64,000 bases of DNA from Crossaster papposus (taxonomy: Eukaryota > Echinodermata > Asteroidea > Velatida > Solasteridae), in contig JBAIAA010000401.1 of NCBI GenBank assembly GCA_037893245.1, positions 248,001-312,000 on the forward strand. Direction: 5' to 3'. The position numbers and the translations under genes were made by a program. Below, piece by piece: positions 41,412-52,415 of the stretch. The notes beneath the pieces are model-generated. The model did no database searches. It saw only the letters and a program-made list of their open reading frames with translations, and was not told the DNA's origin. How positions within the stretch are numbered: the stretch's first letter is position 1; each line of letters starts with the position of its first letter.

Positions 41412-42053
41412 CCCTGCTAAATGCAACATAATGCACCAATGGTAAAAAGTTGTGGCAATAGTTGTTGCATTTAGCAGGCAATGCATTTCTCCTGGTATTT
41501 ATGTGTTTTGTTGCACGGGCTGACCGTGCAGGCTTGCTAGTCGGTATACGAGCATATAACCCTACACACTCACAGTGCAACATATTCCATTATAACACAC
41601 CTCTTGCTAGTTCTGTATTCTGGTTGGCTGAAACACGGTTACGTGGGGTTAACTAATATAGGCTAGTGCATGAGATTTGCGCCACCGTGAATTTGCGGAA
41701 AATAGTTCCGAAGCAGGCAATAGACTTAAATTGTTTGACTGGTTACAGCGCCCTCAAGAAGTTTGCCAGGCTCATCTTAATATGAAAAATGGCGGTTTCT
41801 TTTCTTATTTCATATTTTGGACCGAGGTGTGTTATAAAACACATACATGTATGGACTGGCATGATTCGGTCACTAGAGCACGTCTATCCCCCCTCAGGCC
41901 TGTGATTGACCAGAAGGGGTCACTCACACTCACAGTCCCTCGGGGAATAGACGTGCTCTAGTGACCTCATTTCCAGTCCATACTGTTGCATGTTGTTGCA
42001 TAATTTAGCAGGGTTATATTTAAGGTGTGTTGCATTATGTTGCATTTGGCAGG
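41412..42053. mobile_element. MITE (CCCTGCTAAATGCAACATAA ends) with an internal hairpin
   Basis: Ends CCCTGCTAAATGCAACATAA and TTATGTTGCATTTGGCAGGG. A second inverted repeat is nested at 41847-41986: GGTCACTAGAGCACGTCTAT versus ATAGACGTGCTCTAGTGACC. This lies upstream of the first recognised TARBP1 exon. Confidence 0.75.
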
Positions 42054-42794
42054 GTGCTCACAGAATACCCTATGGGGGTTAGGGAAGAGTGTAATACAGT
42101 GTTACACTGAAGGGCTTGTTAAAAGTCTCGGAAAAAGTAAAATTTTGTATCAATTTTAAAAAAGATTGCCAGCCAACAATCACTGTAAAACAGCGACTAT
42201 TCTCAAATACCGCCCCCAATTTATTGAATTTGCTAAAGGAAGTCAAGGAATCTGACTGCAAGAACAGCACTTTTGTCTTTGTTTTTTGTTCAGCTTCTGT
42301 GAACACAAAACTTTAAACAGGCCAGCGTCACAATATTTTTATTATAAAATACAAATCTTCTAACCTATTCATTTTTACAAATTACAGCAAAAGCAAATGG
42401 TATATCAGTGAATATTCGGCTTAACTATAGAATGCAGGGCCCAGCAGGGCCCACTCACAACTCTTAACTTTATTTACCCTATGACATAAACAGGTCAAAA
42501 GAAATAAGTCCCCCCTGGGAAATGTGCATTTTTCTGGAAAACAGTTAGGCTCCTTAACCTGTTACAAAAATGTAAAATGTAGTCTGAAATGTTACAAATT
42601 TATAGTGCAATAAAGTTTCACCCAACAGTTAACCTTCGCCTTGAAATGCTGCCATTTATGTGATGACCAATACAAAATGACACTTTCTTGCATAGGGATT
42701 AGACAAATGAAGAAAATCATGTTTTTTACAGATTTGTTAAATATTCTTTTCCAACTTCAATTAATTTTCCTCAAGTGTACAAATGTAAACATGC

Positions 42795-43180
42795 AGGTAG
42801 TATACACCATTTGCAGATATTGAAAATATTTACTACTGAATTATTAAGAAATACCTTACTCAATTGAAAGTAAATAATGATTCTAGGCATTCAGCAAAAC
42901 GATTGCGCTAGATATCCTGTAATTATTCCAAAAAAATGAATTTTATAAAGAAAAATTCGCTCTCACCGGACGGCGAGAGCGAAAAAACAAAGATAACATA
43001 AGAATAACTGCTCGACCCCGGTTGAAAACAAACGCTGTTTTTCGTGCTTTTCTCGGCATCCATGATTGTAAAACTTCGGAAAAGTCAGTTAAACGATATT
43101 CACTATAAAAAAATACAACCCCCCAAATCTACCCATTCATGATAATTCAAGCAATTACCAATGGTGTATACTACCTTTAA
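42795..43180. mobile_element. Family B MITE in the spacer of the foldback
   Basis: Element 42795-43176, ends AGGTAGTATACACCATT and AATGGTGTATACTACCT; right TTAA 43177-43180 shared with the next element. Left TTAA not preserved (TGC). Confidence 0.8.
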
Positions 43181-43266
43181 CCCTAACTCCCTACACAACA
43201 AAGGAAGTTTGAGGATTTTGAAGGAATTGTATTGTTTAATAACAATGGTGAGGGAGTTAGGGTTAT
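43177..43266. mobile_element. 82-bp mini family C element
   Basis: CCCTAACTCCCTACACAACA to GGGAGTTAGGG; inverse of 39677-39758. Confidence 0.78.
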
Positions 43267-43793
43267 TGGGTTTTTTTGTTTTTATTTTTCTAAATTTACG
43301 AAGTACAGTAAATTAGAGTCACCCAAGCAAAACAATTTTTTTAAAGCATAAAGGTTTTATGGAAAGTTAGTGTTTTGGTCTTTCGTTTCAGTAATGAAAT
43401 TAAAAACAAAAACATTAAATGCATGTTTACATTTTGTACACTAAGTTTAGGAAAGTTAATTGAAGTGAGGAAAGAATATTAGACAATTCTGTAAAAACAT
43501 GATTTTTTTTCCATTTGTCCAATCCCTATGCAAGAAAGTTCCATTTTTTATTGGTCATCACATTTAATAAATGGCAGCATTTCAAGGTGAAGGTTAATAG
43601 TAGGGTAAAACTTTATTGCACAATAAATGTGTAACATTTCAGACTACATTTTACATTTTTGTAACAACAGGTTAAGGAGACTAACACAGTCTTTCAGAAA
43701 AATGCACATTTCCCGGGAGGACTTATTTCTTTTGACCCGTTTAGAATGAAGTGGCCCTGTATTCTATGGGTATTGTGGTATACAGGTTTAGGG

Positions 43794-43863
43794 TTAGGCA
43801 TAAAAAAAAAAAATGTTATGTTGGCGTAACGGGCCAAAAAAAATAGGGTAGGTAGATCGGGAT

Positions 43864-43896
<33 letters not shown>

Positions 43897-44159
43897 CTCC
43901 CAGCAATGAAAATGATATGTTTTCTAATTGTTTAAACCGGTAGTGATACACGATAGCGTGTCCAGGTTCAATATTTTCACAATCCACACACACAACAATG
44001 AGAAACGGTCAGAAATAGTTTTAAACGTATTTATAACTAGATTTATATAGATTTTAATCATTAAATTTTGTCCCTTGAAAAAAAAACTATCCAGGGTCGG
44101 CCGTATTTTTAGGGTCGGTCGGGTTACGCCAACATAACATTTTTTTTTTTTATGCCTTA
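43794..44159. mobile_element. PIF/Harbinger-like MITE, TTA target duplication
   Basis: TTA at 43794-43796 and 44157-44159. Ends GGCATAAAAAAAAAAAATGT and ACATTTTTTTTTTTTATGCC; inverted repeat continues through TATGTTGGCGTAAC. 360 bp. A T-run of about 33 lies at 43866-43898. Confidence 0.85.
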
Positions 44160-44762
44160 GGGTCAGTCCATTCTATGTTCTAGGGTAAATAACGTCGAGA
44201 GTTGCGAGTGGGCCCTGCATTCTATAATTGCTCCAAATATTCTATAGAAGAAAACAAATGTATTGCCTACAAACATTGTTATTGTAGAAGTCAGTAGTTG
44301 GTAGGGTAGGCCTACCCATGGAGGAATGGCCTACCCTACAAAAGGGCTTCGAATTGGCAACGGTAATAAGACGTAAATAAAGAGCCATTTACACTACAGC
44401 CCATGTAGTTGGTAATACACCGACACCGTATTCCATAAAAAATACTGATCAGTGCACTTAAGATTTGGAAAATGGCCTATGGGAGACGTCATCCTTACTA
44501 TTTGAGTTGGGAGCCTTAAAATCTTGACGGCCTTGTCTACGTCTAACTAACTTCTCAGTGCAAATCAGTGCAGCCTTGCATGTGGATTCCGTGAGAAACT
44601 TGTCTGAAAATATACTTTTTAGGAAAAAAAGTTTTAGAAAAAAAGGGGCCGTTTTCCAAACTCTGGCTTCGGTTCTGTTGTGGCTGTAAATGAAGCCTCC
44701 GTAAGATAAAGCTTGTGTCTAGCCGACTAGACTACGGACGACTACATGCTGTACCACTAAGG

Positions 44763-44821
44763 GTACTACTACCCCCCCCCCCCCCCCCCCCCCCCCTCCC
44801 TCCCTCCCCTCCCCTCCATCC
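44763..44821. repeat. C-rich tract
   Basis: About 26 consecutive C followed by CCCTCCCTCCC blocks; the minus strand has four or more G-runs in close order, a G-quadruplex pattern. Assembly length in such a tract is unreliable. Confidence 0.8.
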
Positions 44822-44858
44822 TACCACCACCACCACGCCCCCAACTGCATTTGTAGCT

Positions 44859-44933
44859 AGACCGAGTTAAGATAATGCCCAAATGTTAAAAAAGCGATAA
44901 CTAGAGGCCAGTATTAACTCGGTCTAATTTGTA
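44859..44933. repeat. 75-bp hairpin MITE
   Basis: TAGACCGAGTTAAGATA versus TATTAACTCGGTCTA with a 40-bp loop. Confidence 0.65.
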
Positions 44934-45013
44934 GCCTTGTTATATCAATCATGATCAACTCCAGTCCCACTAATGTGCTGCACTACATACAGCGCAGCAT
45001 ACTGGGGGCACAC

Positions 45014-46036
45014 TTAGTCCGAGTAACTTGGACCCCAAAATCACTTTTTCAACATTTGGACATGGTCTGGTGATATTATTAGGGTCCAAGCAAGAGCCAT
45101 TTAAATCGCTGTACGAAATGTCTGCACATCGATCCCCAATGACCTCCCACACTTATCCCCCAAAATGTCACGGAAAACAGCCACTTACAAAAATGCTGCT
45201 TGTCCCCAGTAGGCACTAAGGATCAAGGAAGACTAACACTATCGGTGTGTTCTTACCTTTCAAAAAGTGAGAAAATCGGGCCTCAAAACGTGGAGCAATG
45301 TTTGGTCCATTCAAACAAGTGCATTTTAATCGACGAACATTGCTCCACATTTCGAGGCCCGATTTTCTCACTTTTTGGAAAGGTAAGAACACACCCATAG
45401 TGTTTCTTCCTTGATCATTTAATTATTGCCTACTGGGGACAAGCATGGAGAAATGTCTTATTTCTCCATGGGACAAGCAGCATTTTTGTAAGTGGCCGTT
45501 TTCCATGACATTTTGGGGGATAAGACTTATCCCCCAAAATGTCATGGAAAACGGCCACTTACAAAAATGCTGCTTGTCCCATGGAGAAATAAGACATTTC
45601 TCCATGCTTGTCCCCAGTAGGCAATAATTAAATGATCAAGGAAGAAACACTATGGGTGTGTTCTTACCTTTCCAAAAAGTGAGAAAATCGGGCCTCGAAA
45701 TGTGGAGCAATGTTCGTCGATTAAAATGCACTTGTTTGAATGGACCAAACATTGCTCCACGTTTTGAGGCCCGATTTTCTCACTTTTTGAAAGGTAAGAA
45801 CACACCGATAGTGTTAGTCTTCCTTGATCCTTAGTGCCTACTGGGGACAAGCAGCATTTTTGTAAGTGGCTGTTTTCCGTGACATTTTGGGGGATAAGTG
45901 TGGGAGGTCATTGGGGATCGATGTGCAGACATTTCGTACAGCGATTTAAATGGCTCTTGCTTGGACCCTAATAATATCACCAGACCATGTCCAAATGTTG
46001 AAAAAGTGATTTTGGGGTCCAAGTTACTCGGACTAA
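45014..46036. repeat. Perfect 1,023-bp palindrome with nested hairpins
   Basis: Arms 45014-45524 and 45526-46036 are exact reverse complements (511 bp each) around a single centre base, A45525. Each arm is itself an imperfect inverted repeat centred near 45320 (TTCTTACCTTTCAAAAAGTG versus CACTTTTTGGAAAGGTAAGA), and a small palindrome CATGGAGAAA-7-TTTCTCCATG sits near the centre on each side. No coding content; open frames are mirror images. Could be a recent foldback element or an assembly artefact. Confidence 0.9.
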
Positions 46037-46670
46037 TATACTATATAGGGCACAGTGCCCGGCACGAGTGGGACTCAGACTAGATCAACTGTCATGGCTC
46101 AGCCCGGCATGATCAGCGGCGGCTAGTTTAAAGTACAATTTGCAGTGCAATCCCATATAAGAACTTACCTTTATTATTATTAGCCTAAAGTAACTTAAAC
46201 TATACTAAACAAATTTATATTGGCAGTATATGTTCCCGTAAAATTTGCCAAGTTCATCTCTACTTGCTGTCATATTGATTGCGCCCTCTATAGATCAGTT
46301 TGATAAATTAACGTCACTCTATAAACGGAGATATTAGTCCAGCTGCTAAGGCCCATAATGTGGGACAATTGTGCATTTTGTGGTAAAAGCATGAAACTTT
46401 CTACAGTTGTTATATATACCCTAAATGTCGTTTTTAGACGTGGACCCACCTCGGATCTTGCCCTTTTTAGGGGCGGGGCTATGTTTTCTAAAAGTGGGGG
46501 GGGGGGGGGGAATTATGACTGTAATACATAATAACAATATAATGATCCTTTTGAAATCAATAGTTTTGTTTATTTCTGCCCCTTTTATGGGCGGAGTTAC
46601 ATTTTTGAAAAGTGGGAGGCATGATTTTCCGTTTTTCAGCTTGATTTTTATATGTTTGTTTTTTTAAGAC

Positions 46671-49600
46671 CAAGGTCTGACTTAAGAGCTCCTTTAGATC
46701 GGGCAGGAGTACAAGGAGTTCATCCAGCCTCTACCAATTTATCTTGCCAGTGCGGTAGAGTAGGCAATTAATCTTCATCAACATAGAAACGAGACAAGAA
46801 GAGGCCGGCTGTAACGCCTATTGCCATAACGGGCCCAGCTCAACAGGTACAGCTAGGAAACCGGTAAATGGTGATCCTTCTGGTGTCGAGCCAAAGTATG
46901 ACGAGCTGGGTCCAAACCAGCAAGGAAGAGTCAGCTCTGAAAAAAAGCATCACCAGGAACCACACGGATTTATGTATTTGCACCTATAATGTGAGAACAC
47001 TGAAGTCAGAAGAAGACCTAGACACCCTCCTTGAAGTAGAAGTTGCACATAATACGGCTCGCAGAAACACGAAGACCAATCAAGCTACGTGGGTGTGGCC
47101 ATACATTATTCACAACTTCTGCAACGAAACGGGGACTCAACGGAGTTGGATTTCTGGTTAATAAGGACATTGAAAATAATGTACTGAAATATAAAGTATC
47201 AGACAGGTTTGCGTATTTGAAATTACAAATCAACAAGCAACACGCAATGAAGATTATTCAAGTTTATGCACCCACTACATCTTATGATGATGAAGCAGTG
47301 GAAGATCTCTACACTGGCATAGACCGGACAATGACAACTGAATGTACATCCTTTACCATACTTATGGGAGACCTAAACGCAAAGGTGGGAGTGAGAAAAT
47401 GTGAGGAAAAGAAAGGTGTAGGCCCATTTGGGACAGGTAACCGGAACGAGAGAAGGCTTCTGCGATATGTTGCAAGTAGAAAGCTGTGAATTGGCAATAC
47501 ATGCTTTGAGAAACCAAAAGATAGATATTGGACATGGGAAAGTCCAAATGCAGCAACCCATAACTTGATAGACTATATCATCACCGACCACAAAGGAAAC
47601 TTAATGGATGTGGATGTTATACCAACGGTTGACACAGGCAGTGACCATATATTCGTCAGAGCAATAGTACGGATTAATACGAAGATGGAAAGGATTAGAA
47701 GAATGAAGCAGTCAAAGAAAAGACATATTGATCTGGGAAAGCTTTCCGACAAGCAACACCAATTGCAGCTTGAACTAAAGAATAGATTCTTACTTTTTGA
47801 AGACTCTGTAGAGGATGATCCAATTTATGTTGCATATGAGCAAGTCACCAGCATTATCATGAAGGAAGAGCACAGAAGCTAGCTAAAGGTCAAAAAGAGA
47901 AGGTAAACGCCACAAGTGGTTGCACAGAAGAGATCCGAAAGTTGAATGAAAAAAGAAAAGATCACAACCCTTCACACAGACATCAGTGAGAAATCAGATC
48001 GAGTATACAGAATTAAACAAGACGATCCGCAAGATGAGACGGCAGCAAAAGAGACAACACAGAACCAAAATGGTGAAAGAGGTGCTGGAGAGCAATTAAA
48101 ATGGCAAAAAATCATCAATTCAAAACTAGAGGGAGGAAAAAAGCTGTTATCATCACTGAAAACAAAAGATGGGACGGGAGTTACTGACAAAACTAAAATC
48201 ATAAAAAAACATTGAAGAGTTCTATAAAGAGCTGTACAACACTGATAGACCAAATTGGAGAACAGAAGAAGACTGGAATAAAAAGGCCGATAGTGTACAA
48301 CACATTATGAAGGAAGAAGTACAGAATGCTCTAGACCAAATGAAGAAAGGTAAGGCTTCTGGAGAGGACCAGTTAACTTCTGACATTTTAAAGCTGGGAG
48401 GATACTATTAAGATATTGACAAAATTGTTCAACAGGATCCTTCAACTGGAACAAGTTCCTACCCAGTGGAATAAATCTAAGGTCATCGTATTATTCAAAA
48501 AAGGGGACATGAAAGACATCAAGAATTACAGACCCGTCAGTTTGCCACTGTACAAAGTCTTTACCAAAATCATTCTTGCAAGAGTCCAAAAACAGCTTGA
48601 TGATAATCAGCCAAAAAGAACAGGCATGCTTCCGAGGAGGATTTAGAACATCAGATCATCGACACACCTTACGTCAGATAATTGAAAAGGCGAAAGAATA
48701 TCGTTTTAACATCTGCCTATAGGCTTCGTGGACTATGAGAAAGCATCTGATAGTTTAGACCATCAGTCACTTCTTGATGCATTGGAGAAACAGATCAGCA
48801 ATGGCAAATATATCCGTCTCATCAAAGCTATTTACAAAGATCCCAGTGCCAGAATTCATTTGAAAAATACTATATACCACCAGTACTTTCTAAAAGGTGC
48901 CAGACAGGGTGATCAAATTTCTCTCAAACTGGATTGGCAATCGAAAGGAATTGTAATAAATGGGGAACAAGGTTTGCAGATGACATCATGCTTGTCAGTC
49001 ATAATCCCTAGGAGCTGCAGATAATGATTCGTAAGTTGAGTGCAGAGAGTAAAAGGCAGGACTCAAAATGAACATCAAGAAGACCAAAGTAATGATGAGC
49101 AACAAGCTACAAGACAATACAATAACAGTTGATGGCACGACAATCGAGAAGGTGGATAGCTACATATACATTGGTAAAAACAACACCCTTGAAAACAAAA
49201 CGGCAGGTGAAGTGCGAAGAAGAATACAGTTAGCTTGGGTGAAATTTGAGAAACTCAGCATCATACTCAGAGACGAGGATCTCCCACTCTCCCTAAAAAG
49301 TCAGATCTTCAATCAATGAATAATTCTGGTACTATCCTACGGGACAGAAACTTAGAAATTGGAAAAGAAACATATAGAGTCACAGAAAGAGCAATGGAGA
49401 GGATCATGGTAGAAGTTACAGGAAAGAACAGGGTCAGAAATGAGGACTTACGAAAGAAAACAAATGCTAGGGACATCATACAGGAAATAAAAACAAAGAA
49501 ATGGAGATGGGCAGGCCATCTTGCAAGGCGTCATGACAACAGATGGACACATTGTATAACAGAATGGAACCCAAGACCACAAACGAGACGAAGAGGCAGA

Positions 49601-49738
49601 TCAAGTAGGCGTTGGATGGACGACATCAGAGAATTTGGAAGCGTTACATGGATGCGACAAGCACAAGAAAGATCAAGGTGGAATGGTGATGACGAGGCCT
49701 TCCTTCTGCAGTAGAATGACATATAGGCTAGATAGATA
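46671..49738 (+). mobile_element. RTE-clade LINE, near full-length but decayed
   Basis: Single-ORF type with endonuclease then RT, ending in a TAGATAGATAGA tail. No ORF1 upstream. Its insertion between the foldback arms splits no arm, so either the LINE landed in the spacer or the arms were captured around it. Confidence 0.8.
46868..49714 (+). pseudogene. RTE endonuclease-reverse transcriptase, multiply frameshifted
   Basis: Endonuclease motifs CICTYNVRTLKSEEDLDTLL, GVGFLVNK, TILMGDLNAKVG and LIDYIITD lie in different frames between 46970 and 47660. The RT follows with IVLFKKGDMKDIKNYRPVSL (48480-48540), VDYEKASDSLDHQSLLDAL and FADDIMLVS (from 48972). The C-terminus has WRWAGHLARRHDNRW and RGRSSRRWMDDI, typical of RTE/BovB-type proteins. 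At least eight frame breaks or stops; inactive. Confidence 0.88.
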
Positions 49739-50249
49739 GACATGCATACATGTACCCGTATTAAGGCGTGTCTCCCAGTGTTTAAAAATCTAGCCCCACC
49801 CATAAAAGGGGGGTATAATAAGAGAAGTTTCATTTGTGATCAATTTCCAATTATTATGTGCCTATTTGAGTAACATTAATGAACAAATAATAGTGATAAT
49901 GCACAAAGATACAAGTTTGTTAAAATAAGGACGCCCACTTTTAGGAATATCGAAACTCCGCCCACAAAAGGGCAATTTTTGACTTTTAATATTACCAAAA
50001 CAATTATTATGCTGTTCAAGCTTATATTTATTGCCAAACAATTTACAATCTTTCAATTCTAGAATAAGTTTTATCATTGTTTACATTTGAGACCCCCCTT
50101 TTTATGCAAATGAAGCTCCGCCCCCAAATAGGTGAGACCCAACGTGGGTCCACGTCTAAAACTGATATTTAGCCCAATACCAAGCACCATGGCAAATTTC
50201 ATGCTTTTACCACAAAGTGCACAATTGTTACCTTAGCAGCTGCACTATA

Positions 50250-51550
50250 TGCAATCAGACGTATGAAGCTCAATTCCACCGGTATAGGCCGTGTTACGTG
50301 ACCCCAAAATATGCTCAGAAAAATAATCTGTGGTACCAGTTTGGGAACAAAAAAAATTGTGTGATTCTACTCAGTTTGATGTCCTGAATCCGAAAATCAA
50401 TGTTGTCGGTTGCAGGGAATGGAACATAACCCACTTTTGGGGGCCCAAAATCAAAATTTTGGGCGCAGTCTTTAAATCTGCGCTATCAAAATTGCATTTG
50501 CACAAGTACCGTCGGCCTATTTCTCAGTTTTTACTAGTCTCTTTGCAGAACAACCCCCAATTACTCGTGCATTGGAACTAATGGAATAGCTAAATAGAAG
50601 GCAATCGACTGGTGGTGGCACGATCGGCCAATTGAGGCACGATCAACCGACAGCGAATGCAGCGCGATTCGATTCGGGCCTACCTGTTGTATCTCCCCCA
50701 TGCACCGGCCCCATGATCGCAGCAGCGCACGCAATGGACGGTTCGCGCAGATTAGCAGTTCGTGCAGATTAGCAGTTCGCGCCGCGCAGAAAGACTGAAT
50801 TGCGCCCAACGCGAGTTCTAATGTCTGTCCTAAATGTAAAAATGACAGTTGGCTTAGTTTTCCAAAAATCTTTATGTAACTTATTTTTGCATTCAATATA
50901 GTCTGGTCTAATTGGCACTTCTTTGAACCCTATAGTTGGTCATGATTTTCATTATGAAGCCTGTAAAAGAGGGTAGGTTAATATTTCAGTTTACCAACAA
51001 TTTCCCAAAAAACTATTTTCGGTTGATATTATGCTATACATGGGATACTTTATTGGCAATTGTACTTCATACAGGTGGTCGGTAGTAGCAATAATATACA
51101 TCATGCCAAAACAATTCAGGACTATACTATACTGCCTACTGGCATACATAAATTGAAGTCTTGCTGTTAAGTCCGGCAGATTGGTGGTCTATTCCTGTGT
51201 CATCATCCGGTAAATAAAATTGGTGCTGTCAGTACAGTCAAGTACTGCACTGAAGAGCTACTCCAATTCCAGATTGAAATTTTCATCCATTGATCCAAAA
51301 GATATGCTGTAAAAATAAATAAAAACAAAAACTGTAATTTGTTCATTCAAGAAAGATATTCTAATCAGAAGAGAATTTCTGAGTGCAATTTAACTTGCCT
51401 GTAAAACGCAGTGGCTATCGTTATAATGGCCTATGGCAGTTGACGAGCTGATTCCCAGACATACCCAGGCCGACACATTGACAATAATATTTTGATATCA
51501 ATCTTGGAACCATACTGGTTGATATTAGCCAGGTTCCAAGAGTGAAAGGT
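50250..51550. other. Intergenic, no recognised feature
   Basis: Mixed-composition sequence with GC-rich patches near 50640-50810. No gene, RNA or repeat I can support. Confidence 0.4.
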
Positions 51551-51553
51551 CCT

Positions 51554-51854
51554 GTCTTAGTGGGGGGCTGTGTAGCGCCGGCGCCGGTTTTGGGGCAGAG
51601 GGCGCTAGAACGATTCCACGGTGGAATCGCTCTGGTGGTTTCCGCGGGTGCGCGCGGGGGCCCGTGTTGGGTTGCGCGCACGCCAAACCAGTTAGATCGA
51701 GTTTTAGAGACCGCGTGTGAAGCGGAGTTTTGTACGACAGTTGTCGGTAGAGTTTTGGAGTAATAAACCAGGCTAAAGGCAGCCATTTTCACAGAAGAAG
51801 TGTTTCCGTGTGTCGGTTAATGCGTCAGGATACCCAGGGAGAAATCACGTTACA
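51554..51854 (+). repeat. 5' LTR
   Basis: 301 bp identical to 60058-60358 except G51646 versus A60150 (a CpG position). Ends in CGTTACA. The start is ambiguous: TGTA at 51571 would pair with the terminal TACA, but 16 further bases upstream (TCTTAGTGGGGGGCTG) are also shared by both LTRs. AATAAA at 51762-51767. Confidence 0.9.
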
Positions 51855-51855
51855 T

Positions 51856-51873
51856 TGGTGGCAGCGGTGGGAT
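51856..51873 (+). promoter_or_regulatory. Primer-binding site for tRNA-Leu
   Basis: TGGTGGCAGCGGTGGGAT, one base after the LTR, is complementary over 18 nt to the 3' end of animal tRNA-Leu(AAG/UAG) including CCA. Confidence 0.82.
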
Positions 51874-51893
51874 AGACTGACGAAGGAAAACAG

Positions 51894-52415
51894 GTGAAGT
51901 TTGGCATGTTTTTGAGGAAAACGAGTGGCCTGGGGGCCGACTCGCCATGCGGCGAGGAGGCCGGCCAAGGGATGGGCCCAGGAAGCGGGGCTCAGACTAC
52001 GGAGGGGTCCGGCGGACAAGGGATCACGCCGGGGGACCTGGAGGCTTTCTTTAGGGATGTACCTGAAAGTTCTGGGGGGGGCATGGGGTCCTGGGAGTCG
52101 GGTTGTTTTGTGGGAGAGGAATTGGGGGATGAGAGCGGGGATTTTGGGGACATGGACAAAGGGCCGGGGGGTGGCAAGGCGTCCACTCCGATTTGGAGTG
52201 AGGGCGCCCTCACCCATGAACGGTCCGGAGTCCCAGTCGAGTTTGGGAAGGGCCCGGCCCGCGCAGCGGAGGGCGGCGCGGCAGACGGTGTGTTCCCCAC
52301 GGGACGTTCCCGAGCCGCGTCCGCCGATGCGGCGGGGGCGGGGCCACGTCAAAACTGTTCCCAAGGGTCTGAAAATAAGAGTACCGAGTCCCGGGGGGCC
52401 CGGCCCGTGCCGTAG
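51894..52415 (+). CDS. Retrotransposon leader ORF, in frame with gag-pol
   Basis: 173 codons, Gly/Ser/Glu-rich and low complexity (MFLRKTSGLGADSP start). It ends with TAG at 52413-52415, followed without a gap and in the same frame by the ATG of the long ORF. It is probably the N-terminus of the same polyprotein interrupted by an amber codon, or a separate leader peptide. Confidence 0.6.
   Translation: MKFGMFLRKTSGLGADSPCGEEAGQGMGPGSGAQTTEGSGGQGITPGDLEAFFRDVPESSGGGMGSWESGCFVGEELGDESGDFGDMDKGPGGGKASTPIWSEGALTHERSGVPVEFGKGPARAAEGGAADGVFPTGRSRAASADAAGAGPRQNCSQGSENKSTESRGARPVP

Larger units (their letters stand above)
42426..44226. mobile_element. Foldback element with long arms and three nested elements
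   Basis: Outer ends TATAGAATGCAGGGCCC and GGGCCCTGCATTCTATA. The left arm 42426-42794 matches the right arm 43410-43790 plus 44160-44226 inverted (shared GAAATGTGCATTTTTCTG, TGTAAAATGTAGTCTGAAAT, AAATGCTGCCATTTA and others). The spacer holds a family B MITE and a mini family C element; the right arm is split by a Harbinger-type MITE. Confidence 0.82.
46340..50241. mobile_element. Foldback element with long diverged arms enclosing a LINE
   Basis: Left arm 46340-46640 pairs with right arm 49757-50241 in inverse orientation: CAGCTGCTAAGG, ACAATTGTGCA, TTTGTGGTAAAAGCATGAAA, TTTTAGACGTGGACCCAC and repeated CCTTTTxxGGGCGGRGY motifs. The arms differ by several indels, so the element is old. The interior is an RTE-like LINE. 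Confidence 0.8.

Noticed and set aside
45028-46022. Pairs of 60-66-codon open frames
   Set aside because: Mirror images produced by the palindrome; no conserved domain.
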